Below, piece after piece: positions 23,920-33,600 of a stretch of DNA of 64,000 nucleotides. This DNA is from Lachnospiraceae bacterium (GTDB taxonomy: Bacteria; Bacillota; Clostridia; Lachnospirales; Lachnospiraceae), in assembly GCA_017623675.1 (NCBI GenBank), contig JAGAOO010000022.1, positions 40,336-104,335 of the forward strand, written 5' to 3'. Under the pieces are notes generated by a model, which saw only the letters and a program-made list of their open reading frames with translations, had not been told where the DNA came from and searched no databases. How positions within the stretch are numbered: position 1 is the first letter of the stretch; every line of letters begins with the position of its first letter. The translations under genes and the position numbers were made by a program.

Positions 23920-24522
23920 TTAACGCTTCTGTTCCGTTCTCGCCCGAATATAATCCTCGAAAATATCGGTAGTTTTTTCCAATCCCAGTTTGCTGCAATT
24001 TATCGTCATATCATAGTTTCTTGCATCACCCCACTTGGTCTGACAATAGTAATTATGATAGGACTTTCTCTTTTTATCATGTCTGCGAATGATGGATTCT
24101 GCCTCATCTCTGGATACGTGTCTTGTTTCTTGTACCCGTTCCAGTTTTGTTTCCATATCTGCCATTACAAAAAAGGAAATCAAAGCATCATATTCCTTCA
24201 GTATATCCTCTGAACAGCGTCCAACTACCACAAAGGATTCTCCTTTATCCGCTTTCTTTTTCAAGAAATCAAACTGTAAACGTGCAATTACTTCTTCCGG
24301 TGAATTACTATATCCACGGACCGTTCTGGACAATAAAAGATTCCTCGGTCTCTCATCATATTGATGCAGCTTATGTTCCTTAATTTCTTTCTCATGGGCA
24401 ATTTCATCCAAAAGATTCCGATCATAATATGGCAAAGAAAAACGTCTTGCCAGCTCTTCTGCTATCTTATGTCCTCCACTGCCATATTCCCGTCCAATTG
24501 AAATAATCATTTGTTTTTCCAT
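23920..24522 (-). CDS. Cytidylate kinase-like family protein
   Basis: A 200-residue P-loop kinase-like protein. IISIGREYGSGGHKIAEELA at the N-terminus is the degenerate P-loop typical of this family (GSGG in place of GxxGxGKS). LPYYDRNLLDEIAHEKEI and RHVSRDEAESIIRRHDKKRK with YHNYYCQTKWGDARNYDM are the conserved follow-on segments. This family is distinct from true Cmk, and its substrate is unknown. It lies 12 bp after the permease gene in the same direction, so it is probably co-transcribed with it. Confidence 0.88.
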   Translation of the reverse strand: MEKQMIISIGREYGSGGHKIAEELARRFSLPYYDRNLLDEIAHEKEIKEHKLHQYDERPRNLLLSRTVRGYSNSPEEVIARLQFDFLKKKADKGESFVVVGRCSEDILKEYDALISFFVMADMETKLERVQETRHVSRDEAESIIRRHDKKRKSYHNYYCQTKWGDARNYDMTINCSKLGLEKTTDIFEDYIRARTEQKR

Positions 24523-24534
24523 GATAACCCCTCC

Positions 24535-25896
24535 TTATAAATAACGAACGAAAATAAATAGCGTACTTACAATCAACACAAGCACTGTTGCCGGTGCCAC
24601 CTTTGCACAATATTTTCCCCAGCCAACCGGATAACCTTCTTTGGCCGCAACCGATGTACCAACTACATTGGCAGAAGCACCAATCGGAGTTGCACTTCCA
24701 CCAATATCCGTACCCATGGATAAAGCCCATGCCAAGGTATGAAGATCAACACCTGTGGTTGCTGCCGCTAAGTCACGAATAATCGGAACCATGGTTGCAG
24801 CAAAAGGAATATTATCTACAAATGCACTGGCAATTGCAGAGCCCCAGATAATGATTGCCACCATTATCATAGCATTACCACCACTGATTTTTCCAATAAA
24901 ACCTGCAACAATTTCCAAAATACCGGTTTGTTCCAAACCGCCTACAACCATAAACAATCCTATAAAGAATAGTAAGGTCTTATAATCTACCTTTTTTAAT
25001 ACAATTCCAATTGCCTTTCCTGATGTAATCAGCGTTAGAATTGCAATGAATACACCGATAAACGCAACCGTCAGTCCTGTCTGCGCATGTGTTACTAATA
25101 GAATAACAGCACATGCAAAGATAATACAACTAAATATAAATCCTTTTTTATCAGTAATTGCAGATTTCGGGTCTGGAAGTTCTGCCTCATTTATCTTAGC
25201 ATTTCCATTTCCTCTTAATTCCTTATGATACACGAAATAGAAATAAATGATGGTTACCACTAGGCAAACGGCTGCCATCAAACCAGTATTTTTCAAAAAA
25301 TCAAAGAACGACAAGCCCAATGATGTACCAATAATAATGTTTGGCGGATCTCCACATACAGTTGCAGAACCTCCCAGATTTGCACAGAATATTTCTGACA
25401 ATATCATCGGAATTGGATTAAACTTCAACAGCTGAGCCAGTTCAACAGTAACTGCTGCCAAAAACAAAATAACTGTAATACTGTCAATAAACATAGCCAA
25501 AACAAATGACATTATCATAAACGTAATAAAAATAGGAATCGTTTTGTAATGTACCATCTTGGCAATTAACATACATAACCACCGGAAGAAACCGGCCCTT
25601 GCCATTCCTTCTACCATTATCATCATACCGGCAATAAATATAATGGTTGCCCAATTAATACCGGACGTAGATTCTGCAGCCGCTTCCTTGGCAAGTCCCC
25701 AGAATTCCAAAGTAAATATCTGCTTCACATTCAACGTCTCGACGATTGCATTCACATCATGCATGCATACTCCAAACACAAAAAGCAATGTTAAAAGTCC
25801 ACAGCCTAATGTAATGTAATGCCGTTCAATTTTGTCAAGCACGATTAAGACAAACATTGCAATGAAGATTACAACTGCTAAAATTTGTGCTACCAT
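24535..25896 (-). CDS. SLC13 / ArsB-NhaD superfamily permease
   Basis: A 453-residue ion transporter with about 11-12 membrane helices. Segments ANLGGSATVCGDPPNIIIGT (near residues 173-192) and ALSMGTDIGGSATPIGASAN (near 391-410) form the pseudo-symmetrical helix-breaking motifs of the ArsB/NhaD-type ion transporter superfamily, and GSAIASAFVDNIPFAATMVP lies between. Possible substrates include a sodium/proton pair, dicarboxylates or oxyanions; none can be chosen from sequence. The start has AAAGGAGGA. It is the first gene of a pair with the cytidylate-kinase-like gene. Confidence 0.85.
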   Translation of the reverse strand: MVAQILAVVIFIAMFVLIVLDKIERHYITLGCGLLTLLFVFGVCMHDVNAIVETLNVKQIFTLEFWGLAKEAAAESTSGINWATIIFIAGMMIMVEGMARAGFFRWLCMLIAKMVHYKTIPIFITFMIMSFVLAMFIDSITVILFLAAVTVELAQLLKFNPIPMILSEIFCANLGGSATVCGDPPNIIIGTSLGLSFFDFLKNTGLMAAVCLVVTIIYFYFVYHKELRGNGNAKINEAELPDPKSAITDKKGFIFSCIIFACAVILLVTHAQTGLTVAFIGVFIAILTLITSGKAIGIVLKKVDYKTLLFFIGLFMVVGGLEQTGILEIVAGFIGKISGGNAMIMVAIIIWGSAIASAFVDNIPFAATMVPIIRDLAAATTGVDLHTLAWALSMGTDIGGSATPIGASANVVGTSVAAKEGYPVGWGKYCAKVAPATVLVLIVSTLFIFVRYL

Positions 25897-26019
25897 TTTT
25901 ATCCTCCTTTGCTTAAACGTCTCTTCCTACAAGGTTATGAGGGAGGAGCATTTTTTTAACCGTATTCATTATATGCATTTCATTTTCAAAGTCAATATTA
26001 AAATTGTACTAAATTCAAA

Positions 26020-26047
26020 ACAAAGCCCCCGCTTATTCCAGCGGGGA
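26020..26047 (-). terminator. Terminator of the amt-P-II gene
   Basis: CCCCGCT (26040-26046 on the minus strand) pairs with AGCGGGG (26027-26033) around GGAATA, followed by CTTTGTTTT. Confidence 0.88.
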
Positions 26048-26077
26048 CCATGTACTATCTGAATATTTTTGTTATGA

Positions 26078-27832
26078 TTATTCAACATCCTGCAAAGCAG
26101 CCATATCTTCTTCACCTGTACGAACCTTAACAACTCGGTCAACAGCGTATACAAATATCTTACCGTCACCAATATGACCGGTATAGAGTGCTTTCTTAGC
26201 CGCCTCTATTACATCATCAACCGGAATCTTGCTGATTACAACCTCTACCTTAACCTTTGGCAATAAAGTTGCATCCATTTCAACACCACGGTATTTCTCG
26301 CCGGCACCCTTCTGAATACCACAGCCCATTACCTGTGTAACTGTCATACCGGTTACACCAAGGTCGTTTAATGCTTTCTTCAAGTGGTCGTAGCGAGACA
26401 GCTTTGCAATAATAACAACCTTGCTCATATCGCTTTCGATTGGTGCTCTGTTTACCTTTACTGCTGCATCCTTCTGTGCATCAGAAGCCTTAACATAATC
26501 ATCTTCACCAAGGTCAGTATTCTCATTTACTTCTGTCATATTAGCATTGGCATCCATAATAGCAAAACCTGCATATGCAGATGGAAGACCATGTTCCTTG
26601 ATATCCAAACCTTCGATTTCCTCTTCCTCTGTAACACGAAGACCATTTGTCACCTTAATAATCAAGAATACAATCGTCATAGTCACGGCAGTCCATGCCA
26701 ATACGGTAACCATACCCAATACCTGTAAACCTAATAACTGGAAGCCACCGCCATAGAACAAACCGGTCAACTCGGATTCCGGAGCAGTCGGAGTAGCAAA
26801 CAAGCCAACCGCTAACGTACCCCACATACCATTTAAGAAGTGAACTGCTACCGCACCAACCGGGTCATCAATATGTAATACATTATCTAAGAACCATACA
26901 CCGAATACTACCAGTAAACCTGCTACTGCACCAATAATTGCAGAGCCTGCAGCATCTGTTACATCACAAGGTGCAGTAATTGCTACCAAACCGGCAAGGG
27001 ATGCATTCAAACACATAGAAACATCCGGTTTACCATATTTAATCCAGGTAAATAACATACATACAACGGTTGCAACTGCAGGTGCAACTGTTGTTGTCAA
27101 GAAAATACTTGCCAACTGATCTGGTGTCCATGCTGCTGCACCGTTAAATCCATACCAGCCAAACCACAGAATAAATACACCAAGAGCACCGATTACTAAG
27201 TTATGTCCCGGAAATGCATTTACCTTTGTAACCTTACCATCTTTCTTAATGAACTTTCCAATACGAGGTCCTAACAAAGCAGCACCGATTAATGCAGATA
27301 GACCACCTACCATATGAATTGCACAAGAACCTGCAAAATCATGGAAACCAAGCTGTGCTAACCAGCCACCGCCCCAAATCCAATGTGCTTCAATTGGATA
27401 TACAACTGCAGAAATAACTGCTGAATAGATGCAGTAAGATGAGAATTTAGTACGTTCAGCCATTGCACCGGAAACAATTGTCGCTGTTGTTGCACAGAAT
27501 ACCAAATTGAATACAAATGCTGACCAACCAAACTCACTATAGTTGGAGAAAATATCCAAAGTAGGAATTCCACAGAATCCTGCTACATCGTCTCCTAACA
27601 ATAAACTTGAACCAATCAGGATGAAAACAACTGTACCAATACAGAAGTCCATCAAATTCTTCATAATGATGTTACCTGCATTCTTTGCTCTGGTAAAACC
27701 TGCTTCTACCATCGCAAAACCTGCCTGCATCCAGAATACTAATGCTGCGCCCATCAGAAACCAGACACTTGTTAAAACTTCACCTGTGACATTATCAGTA
27801 ATGGCACTCATAATCTCTTCACTAAGTTCCAT
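26078..27832 (-). CDS. amt: Ammonium transporter with C-terminal fused P-II regulator
   Basis: A 584-residue fusion. Residues 1-420 are an AmtB-type channel of 11 helices with WFLMGAALVFWMQAGFAMVE, AHWIWGGGWL, HNLVIGALGVFILWFGWYGF and the twin-His pore region (GSCAIHMVGG and DDPVGAVAVHFLNGMWGT). From about residue 470, VVIIAKLSRYDHLKKALNDL begins a complete P-II domain with T-loop KGAGEKYRGVEMD and B/C-loop GHIGDGKIFVYAVD. The usual uridylylated Tyr51 position is Met, while the preceding Tyr is kept. The fused regulator should gate the channel according to ATP/ADP and 2-oxoglutarate. ATG 27832 follows AAGGAGT. It ends at a strong terminator. Confidence 0.93.
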   Translation of the reverse strand: MELSEEIMSAITDNVTGEVLTSVWFLMGAALVFWMQAGFAMVEAGFTRAKNAGNIIMKNLMDFCIGTVVFILIGSSLLLGDDVAGFCGIPTLDIFSNYSEFGWSAFVFNLVFCATTATIVSGAMAERTKFSSYCIYSAVISAVVYPIEAHWIWGGGWLAQLGFHDFAGSCAIHMVGGLSALIGAALLGPRIGKFIKKDGKVTKVNAFPGHNLVIGALGVFILWFGWYGFNGAAAWTPDQLASIFLTTTVAPAVATVVCMLFTWIKYGKPDVSMCLNASLAGLVAITAPCDVTDAAGSAIIGAVAGLLVVFGVWFLDNVLHIDDPVGAVAVHFLNGMWGTLAVGLFATPTAPESELTGLFYGGGFQLLGLQVLGMVTVLAWTAVTMTIVFLIIKVTNGLRVTEEEEIEGLDIKEHGLPSAYAGFAIMDANANMTEVNENTDLGEDDYVKASDAQKDAAVKVNRAPIESDMSKVVIIAKLSRYDHLKKALNDLGVTGMTVTQVMGCGIQKGAGEKYRGVEMDATLLPKVKVEVVISKIPVDDVIEAAKKALYTGHIGDGKIFVYAVDRVVKVRTGEEDMAALQDVE

Positions 27833-27956
27833 ACGCACTCACTCCTTACTCATTTTTCTTTTCTATCGCTGTCTGCGATTTGATGTGCTTGAGTTTATCA
27901 AGATTTTTTTTTTGTTTCTTGAAAAAAAGGGACATTCTGTTTTTTGAAAAAAACTG

Positions 27957-27985
27957 TTGACTTCCGAAACCAATGCGAGTAAAAT
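27957..27985 (+). promoter_or_regulatory. Promoter of leader RNA / AraC gene
   Basis: TTGACT (27957-27962) and TAAAAT (27980-27985) are 17 bp apart. Transcription would start near 27992, about 140 bp before the AraC start codon. Confidence 0.7.
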
Positions 27986-27989
27986 AGGA

Positions 27990-28090
27990 GCGTAGGAATT
28001 TCGAATGAGGTTCTTAAGTAATTTTACATAGCATAGATTTAGCAGACAAAGAGGTCGTTTATGGGTTCTCTTGTCTGCTTTTTTATTTAT
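27990..28090 (+). ncRNA. Candidate small RNA or attenuator leader ending in an intrinsic terminator
   Basis: Between the promoter at 27957 and the AraC gene lies a hairpin: AGCAGACAA (28041-28049) pairs with TTGTCTGCT (28071-28079), extended by AGAGG with TTCTC, and is followed by TTTTTTATTT. Transcription would therefore stop after about 95 nt unless the hairpin is prevented. No ORF with a ribosome site fits in the leader. I do not recognise a known riboswitch class. It could be a free small RNA, or a metabolite-, protein- or translation-dependent attenuator for the AraC gene. Confidence 0.5.
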
Positions 28091-28131
28091 GTTCTGTATG
28101 TCTTGGTTTTTAAGATAGGAGTGTGATTATC

Positions 28132-28986
28132 ATGAAGAACATTAATTATGAAAACGACAACCATTTTATTTTGCACCAGCCGTTTTTTCACGAGGGAGTT
28201 CTAAACTACAAAGAGGTAATGTTTACCGAACCTTATCAGGCATTATTCTATGAATTCCAAACCGAAAAAGAGGATTCCTGCAATCAGAATGTTACATATA
28301 TTCCAAATGGTTGTACCGATATCCTTTTTATTCAGGATGCAAATGGTAATTACATGGAAATTCTCGGTTCCAGTACAGAGGCAAAACAAATTCATCGCCT
28401 TTCAGATGCTAAATATTTTGGTATTCGATTAAAACCAGGATTATTCATCTCCTACCATGGTTTAACTTTAAAAGAGATTGCGAATCAGGAAATTTTCTTT
28501 GAAAAAAACAATGAGGAATTATCTGCATTTTTTGAAAAATTGAACAAGACCAATATTCTGTCTCGAAAGGTTGATTTATTCCACGCATACTTTAATTCTT
28601 TCATTAACGTATCAGAAGTGAATGACTTAACCGGGTATATATTAAGTGAAATCAATTCTTCACAGGGAAATGTAAGAATCCATGAATTGGCAGATGAATT
28701 ACACTATTCGGAACGCCATATTTCCAGAATCTTTTTGGATTCTATGGGAATTACGCCAAAGACCTTTGCCCGCATTGTGCGATTCCAAAATGTAGTAGAT
28801 TCCATTTTACAACAGCCAATGCTTTCTCTTTGTGATTATATGTCAGAGCTTGGCTACTCGGATCAGGCTCATTTTCAAAGAGAGTTTAAGCAGTACACCG
28901 GCATTACTCCAAGACGGTTTCTCTCCTATGCTCAAAATACTACTTATCCGTCTCATTATGCCAGTGTTGAACAGCAGGCTTCATAA
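28132..28986 (+). CDS. AraC-family transcriptional regulator
   Basis: A 284-residue regulator. The N-terminal half has the FIPNGCTDILFI-like pattern (TYIPNGCTDILFIQDANGNY) of a family of AraC proteins with a non-cupin-like sensor, including FGIRLKPGLF. The C-terminal 100 residues form the double HTH: RIHELADELHYSERHISRIF, and YMSELGYSDQAHFQREFKQY with TGITPRRFL. I chose ATG 28132 (MKNINYENDN), about ten bases after TAGGAG, over an in-frame GTG at 28123. It is preceded by a leader terminator, so expression may be attenuated. Target unknown. Confidence 0.88.
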   Translation: MKNINYENDNHFILHQPFFHEGVLNYKEVMFTEPYQALFYEFQTEKEDSCNQNVTYIPNGCTDILFIQDANGNYMEILGSSTEAKQIHRLSDAKYFGIRLKPGLFISYHGLTLKEIANQEIFFEKNNEELSAFFEKLNKTNILSRKVDLFHAYFNSFINVSEVNDLTGYILSEINSSQGNVRIHELADELHYSERHISRIFLDSMGITPKTFARIVRFQNVVDSILQQPMLSLCDYMSELGYSDQAHFQREFKQYTGITPRRFLSYAQNTTYPSHYASVEQQAS

Positions 28987-29042
28987 GAACATAAGAGGAA
29001 TGTCACAGATGTGATATTCCCCTTTCTTCTATATCTAATATA

Positions 29043-29537
29043 TTACACAATAATATCTGCCAGTTTTCCATTGGTAACCCGTAGTAAATCATTGGGATTC
29101 AACTCAATTTGTGATCCTATTCTGCCACCACTGATTATAATAGTATCGAATGCCACCGCACTGCTATGAATTACAGTTGGATAGTTCTTTTTCATACCAA
29201 TTGGCGTACAACCGCCTCGTATATAGCCGGTAACTTGATTGATGTCCTTTACATGTATCATTTCCACCGACTTCTCTTCTACGGCTTTTGCCGCCTTTTT
29301 CAAATCCAGTTCCTGAGCAATCGGAATTACGAATACATAGTAGTTCCTGCTTTTTCCAATAGTAACCAGTGTTTTAAAACTACTTTCGTATGGTTGATTC
29401 AGCTTATCCGCAATGTGAATTCCGTCAATAAACTCATCACATTCATATGTATTTACCTTATAAGATATTTTATTTTTATCCAGTATTCGCATAGCGTTGG
29501 TTTTTACGTCTTTTTCCTTTTCTTTACTTTTTCCCAT
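29043..29537 (-). CDS. ybaK: YbaK-family aminoacyl-tRNA (Cys-tRNA-Pro) deacylase
   Basis: A 164-residue trans-editing enzyme that hydrolyses Cys-tRNA-Pro mischarged by ProRS. KTNAMRILDKNKISYKVNTY at the N-terminus, FKTLVTIGKSRNYYVFVIP, VTGYIRGGCTPIGMKKNYPT and the final GGRIGSQIELNPNDLLRVT are family landmarks. ATG 29537 follows GAGG; a longer in-frame TTG start at 29558 is less likely. It stands between the AraC gene (convergent) and the metallophosphoesterase remnant. Confidence 0.92.
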   Translation of the reverse strand: MGKSKEKEKDVKTNAMRILDKNKISYKVNTYECDEFIDGIHIADKLNQPYESSFKTLVTIGKSRNYYVFVIPIAQELDLKKAAKAVEEKSVEMIHVKDINQVTGYIRGGCTPIGMKKNYPTVIHSSAVAFDTIIISGGRIGSQIELNPNDLLRVTNGKLADIIV

Positions 29538-29604
29538 AATCTCATCCTCTATATCCAACCTTTTTTAATGCATTTCTTCCTATTTATAATATATTTCTAT
29601 GGTA

Positions 29605-29832
29605 CTATTCCAAGTCAATAATAACCAGCTCCGGACGATTAAATACTCTTGGCACCGGTGTACTTTCTCTCGCCAATCCCCGGCTGACAATCAAAGTTCC
29701 ACTTTCAAAATCATATCTTCCACCTGCATACTTTGGAAATATAGGAACCTTTGTCATCAAATATATCCCCGCTCAGCAATATGATATCCGGCAATTGCCT
29801 TTGATAATCCTGATTGCCCAAACGGTCCAATT
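29605..29832 (-). pseudogene. Metallophosphoesterase remnant with internal deletion
   Basis: On the minus strand one frame reads DYQRQLPDIILLSGDIFDDK, a central metallophosphoesterase motif (GDxFD). A second frame then gives FPKYAGGRYDFESGTLIVSR with GLARESTPVPRVFNRPELVI and IDLE, stopping at 29605, which matches the C-terminus of YkuE-like phosphoesterases. The catalytic middle that should lie between them (about 150 residues, including the GNHE and HxH motifs) is absent, and a frameshift separates the pieces. There is no start codon with a ribosome site. The gene is clearly inactive. Confidence 0.75.
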
Positions 29833-29840
29833 AACAAGCC

Positions 29841-30599
29841 TTATGAACCAATCAAAACACCAACATCACCATGCAGCAAAAGCCTTATAATACCGCAAAG
29901 TACCAAACTCACCGGATAGTAGATATAAAATAACCACTTCATTCCCTTCCAGCTTCCCCGTTGTCCGTTATACGCTTTTAGAAATGGAATTGATATACAC
30001 ACAAACAACTGAACAATTCCATATACCTTATCAATAAAGAAGAAATATACCAACGCATAAATCAACGTCCAGAACATCATGCCCTGCATCTGTTTCTTAA
30101 AATTCCCACGATTGGATGCAATGGTGAGAATCGCCATAACTGCGATACAGCTCCAGTCAGAGCAAAATGCAATAACATCGATGAGAATAATCAGCACTCT
30201 TTTCATCCAATCTTTTAACTTTGGATGATCCAGAATTGCTAATCCTACTACCGCCCAGGCCAACGACCACATCACACTGGTCTGATTAAATATAGTGGTT
30301 TGAAACGGGATAAACGGAATCCCAAAGCAAAAATTGTAAGCAAAATGGGAAACCAATGCAAATCCAAACAACCGAATGATGTATTTCTTCACATTCTTCG
30401 TATAATGATATCCTTCCGCTATGAAAAACCACATAGTAGGTGCTGTCAGTCTCCCCAAGATATGGCATCCTACAATCCACCATTCCGTCCGGTACCCCGG
30501 AAATATTACCCAAATTAAATGGTCCAAGGTCATAGCTATAATTGCTATCAGTTTCAGCTGATTGCCATTCAGTCCTTTTGTAATCGCTTTTTCCTCCAT
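29841..30599 (-). CDS. TraX-family membrane protein
   Basis: A 252-residue integral membrane protein with about eight helices. GLNGNQLKLIAIIAMTLDHL opens TraX-like proteins (named for an F-pilin N-acetylase) and FFIAEGYHYTKNVKKYIIRL with KWLFYIYYPVSLVLC near the C-terminus complete the pattern. In Firmicutes such proteins are common on the chromosome and are not tied to conjugation. They may be acyltransferases. ATG 30599 follows GAGGAGA. It lies 31 bp after jetC on the same strand, probably as a downstream rider. A dead relative lies at 7316-7561. Confidence 0.85.
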   Translation of the reverse strand: MEEKAITKGLNGNQLKLIAIIAMTLDHLIWVIFPGYRTEWWIVGCHILGRLTAPTMWFFIAEGYHYTKNVKKYIIRLFGFALVSHFAYNFCFGIPFIPFQTTIFNQTSVMWSLAWAVVGLAILDHPKLKDWMKRVLIILIDVIAFCSDWSCIAVMAILTIASNRGNFKKQMQGMMFWTLIYALVYFFFIDKVYGIVQLFVCISIPFLKAYNGQRGSWKGMKWLFYIYYPVSLVLCGIIRLLLHGDVGVLIGS

Positions 30600-30630
30600 A
30601 TTGTTTTCTCTCCTCATACCCTTCATATAA

Positions 30631-33600
30631 TTAAATGAAATCAAAACTTACCTGTTCATATTCCAGATTCCGGTACTCCACTTCCTCCTGTTCGACCTGA
30701 CTACGGTAATCAATGACAACCGTCTGTTGCCGCTTTCCAACCATCTGTTGTCCCAAGATGTAGTTTACATCGAATCTTGCAGTAATTGCCGGTGTGGCAC
30801 CACGGGCCGGTACAATTAACTGTACATTATTGGTTTTCAGCAATGCGAAAATTGGCTCCCAGATATATACATCCTTGGCTGCACCGAATGGATTATCGAT
30901 GAAAATGGTTTTCATCAGCTTATCATTTTCACCATTTGGAGAATGTAAGCCGGAAATGTAATTAATAATGGAAATTAGGAACTGGATATAAATTCCCTGA
31001 GACTGTCCTGTACTTCCTACTGCTTCTTCGTACCGAAGATACCGGCTCTGCTCCTTCATTCGTTCCCGTTTATACAAGGTCAGTTTAATATTGTTCATAT
31101 CCGTCACAATCACACTGAACAGTTTCTTTAGTTCCAAGCGGCTGCGGATAAACTTAATCCGTTCATTCTGATTCTGGAACCGATCTGCACCTTTTACCAC
31201 ATCATCAATATAATCAGACATTCTCTGCGGTATAAATTCATCCTTAACATAGGAAATATTCAATCCCACCATCTGAATTGGTTCACCCTCCAGCATAATT
31301 CGAGATAATTTCGGAAGCTTCTCCAATTCATTTTTCACATCCTGACAGCGCTGGATACACTGTTTCTCAAAGTTGGATTTGATAAACTGCATATCCTCGA
31401 TGCCCTGTTCCACCCGTTCTTTTTCCAGGGCAATAACATGAATCATAGACGTTAAGCTATCCCGAAGCTGCTTTGCTTCTCCAAAATTGCACGGAATTTC
31501 TACATCATTGCTAATGGTCTGGGATAGTTCAAATGCCTGCATCTCTGCCAAAGCCTGTGCGGTCTGGTTCTTGTATCTTTGCAGTTCATTCTTAGCACGC
31601 TCCAACGCCTTGGTACTCTTGTCATAAGCAAGCAGACTGGCTTCAAATACCTCCCGTAGCTGTTCTTTGCCAACCATCAGCACCTTGGCATTCTGTAAGC
31701 TGATATCATTGGTTTCAACAATTCGTTTCACATCTTTATATAAGTCCAGCATGGCAGTATATTCCCGACTATACTGCTGATACTCTTTTTCAGATTCCTT
31801 GTATGCCTGATCCAAATGGGACAGCAAGGTTTCTCCTTCTGTGATTCGGGCATCAATTTCTTCCTTGGATACTTCTACCTCTTCATATGGGCCAAAGCGT
31901 TCTTCCAGAGTAAGCACCGCCTGTTCAATACTTCCTTCCAACCGGTTCGCCTTCTGATTCCTGCCTGTCAAATGATGCTTCTGGGTATCCACAACCAGGG
32001 TTAATCGGGACAATTCGGTACTTAACAATTCCAATTCCTGCTCGTCCACAGCATACAGTTGGTGGTTCTTTCGCAATTCTTCCAATTCCTCTACGGAACA
32101 GTTTCGCTTTGTAATCGACTTTAATGCCTTATCCATGGATACCTGCAACGTAGCAATTAACTGTTTCTTATCTTCTAAGACAATGGTACTCTTTTCAAAG
32201 ACTGCTTTCACCGCTTTAAAGCGGGCATCTAATTCGGAATCCTCCAACGCCTCCATATCAGCCGGTATGTCTTTGACTGTATGACTTTCATCCAAATAGT
32301 ATTCCTTATAACACTGTTCCCAGTCCGTCAATCGCTCATCCACCTGTGCCTGCAGTGCCTGCATCCGGTGACTGCTTTCCGCATCCGTTACTCTCCACCG
32401 ATACAGTTCCTGCTGATATTGATTTTGAAGCTTTTGTAACCGGACAACCTCTGCTTTCGAGGTTTTCTGTTGTTCCTCCTCCTCTGCCATCTGCCTGCTT
32501 AAACTTGCGATGGATTCTAAGGTGGAACGTTCCTCCAACCAGTCTAATTGTGCCTGCCGCTTCTCTTTTACCTCTTGTTCTTTTGTTTCTACCTCATATT
32601 GTGCCTGCACCAACTCCTGTTTCTTTCTTTCCAGTTGTTCCTTACATTCCCGCAACGTATCTCTTGCCTTTAGCTGTTCCTGTTCCACATCAATAATTGC
32701 AATTCCCTGCAAACCGGCTGCAAAAGCACTATCCTCCTGATATGTGGCACTCATTTCCTCTAACCGGGCAACCTCTTCTCTTAATTCTTCCAATTCCTCT
32801 ATTTGCCGTACCTTCTCCTGCTCTAAGGTATCAGTAGAGACAAATGCTTCTCTTCCCCGTTGTAAATACATGACACAGTCATTTTCACTTTCTGTACTAA
32901 GAGAATCCAGCATAGATAGATTATAAATCGGTAAAAAGCCATCCCCCAGATTCAATTCCCGCAGTTTTCCGTCATTCTCTAAAGCAAGAAAATTCTCAAC
33001 GATCAATCCATATGGCAGTAATGGATGACTGAAAAGCATCTGTGTTCTTACTTCTTCCGTCTGGGCTGCCAGATAATCCATTCCAAATATTGCATTGATG
33101 CCATGGCGGCTTTCAATATAGTATTTTGCCTTTTCTACTGCCTGAGTTGGTGCAATCAGACGTCCCTCTTCCAGCTGCTGTAACCGCTTTTCCGCTTTTG
33201 TCAACAATTCCTTTTTCGCAGAAATCATGGCGATATTATCCAGATAACGTCGATTAATATTCTGAATTAAATCTGTAATATCCTGATTGGTCATCCATTC
33301 TGTTGTTTTCTCACCGGTATTTCCGGTATAGATTTCCAACATTCGTTTCAGCGTACCGGTCTGCTCCTGATACTCCTTATCCTGTGCCTCTAATCTTTCT
33401 AATACAGCTTCTTTCTCCCTTAACTGCTCTGTAACTGTTTCTACTTCCTGTTTTAAGTCATAATAGGTCTGTCTACCCTGCTGCAACTGCTGTTCCAGTT
33501 CATCAATTGCTTCCTGCAATCCACTGTTCTGTTCCCCCCGCTCCTGCAACAGTTCCTCCGCATTCAAAAATGATCCTGTAGCTAAACGGCTGCGTAACTC

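Noticed and set aside
29841-30599. TraX as evidence of a conjugative element
   Set aside because: No relaxase, coupling protein or type IV secretion gene is present; TraX-like proteins are common chromosomal membrane proteins in Firmicutes.
32346-32696. Plus-strand ORFs antisense to jetC
   Set aside because: They are proline/serine-rich shadows of coiled-coil coding on the other strand and have no ribosome sites.
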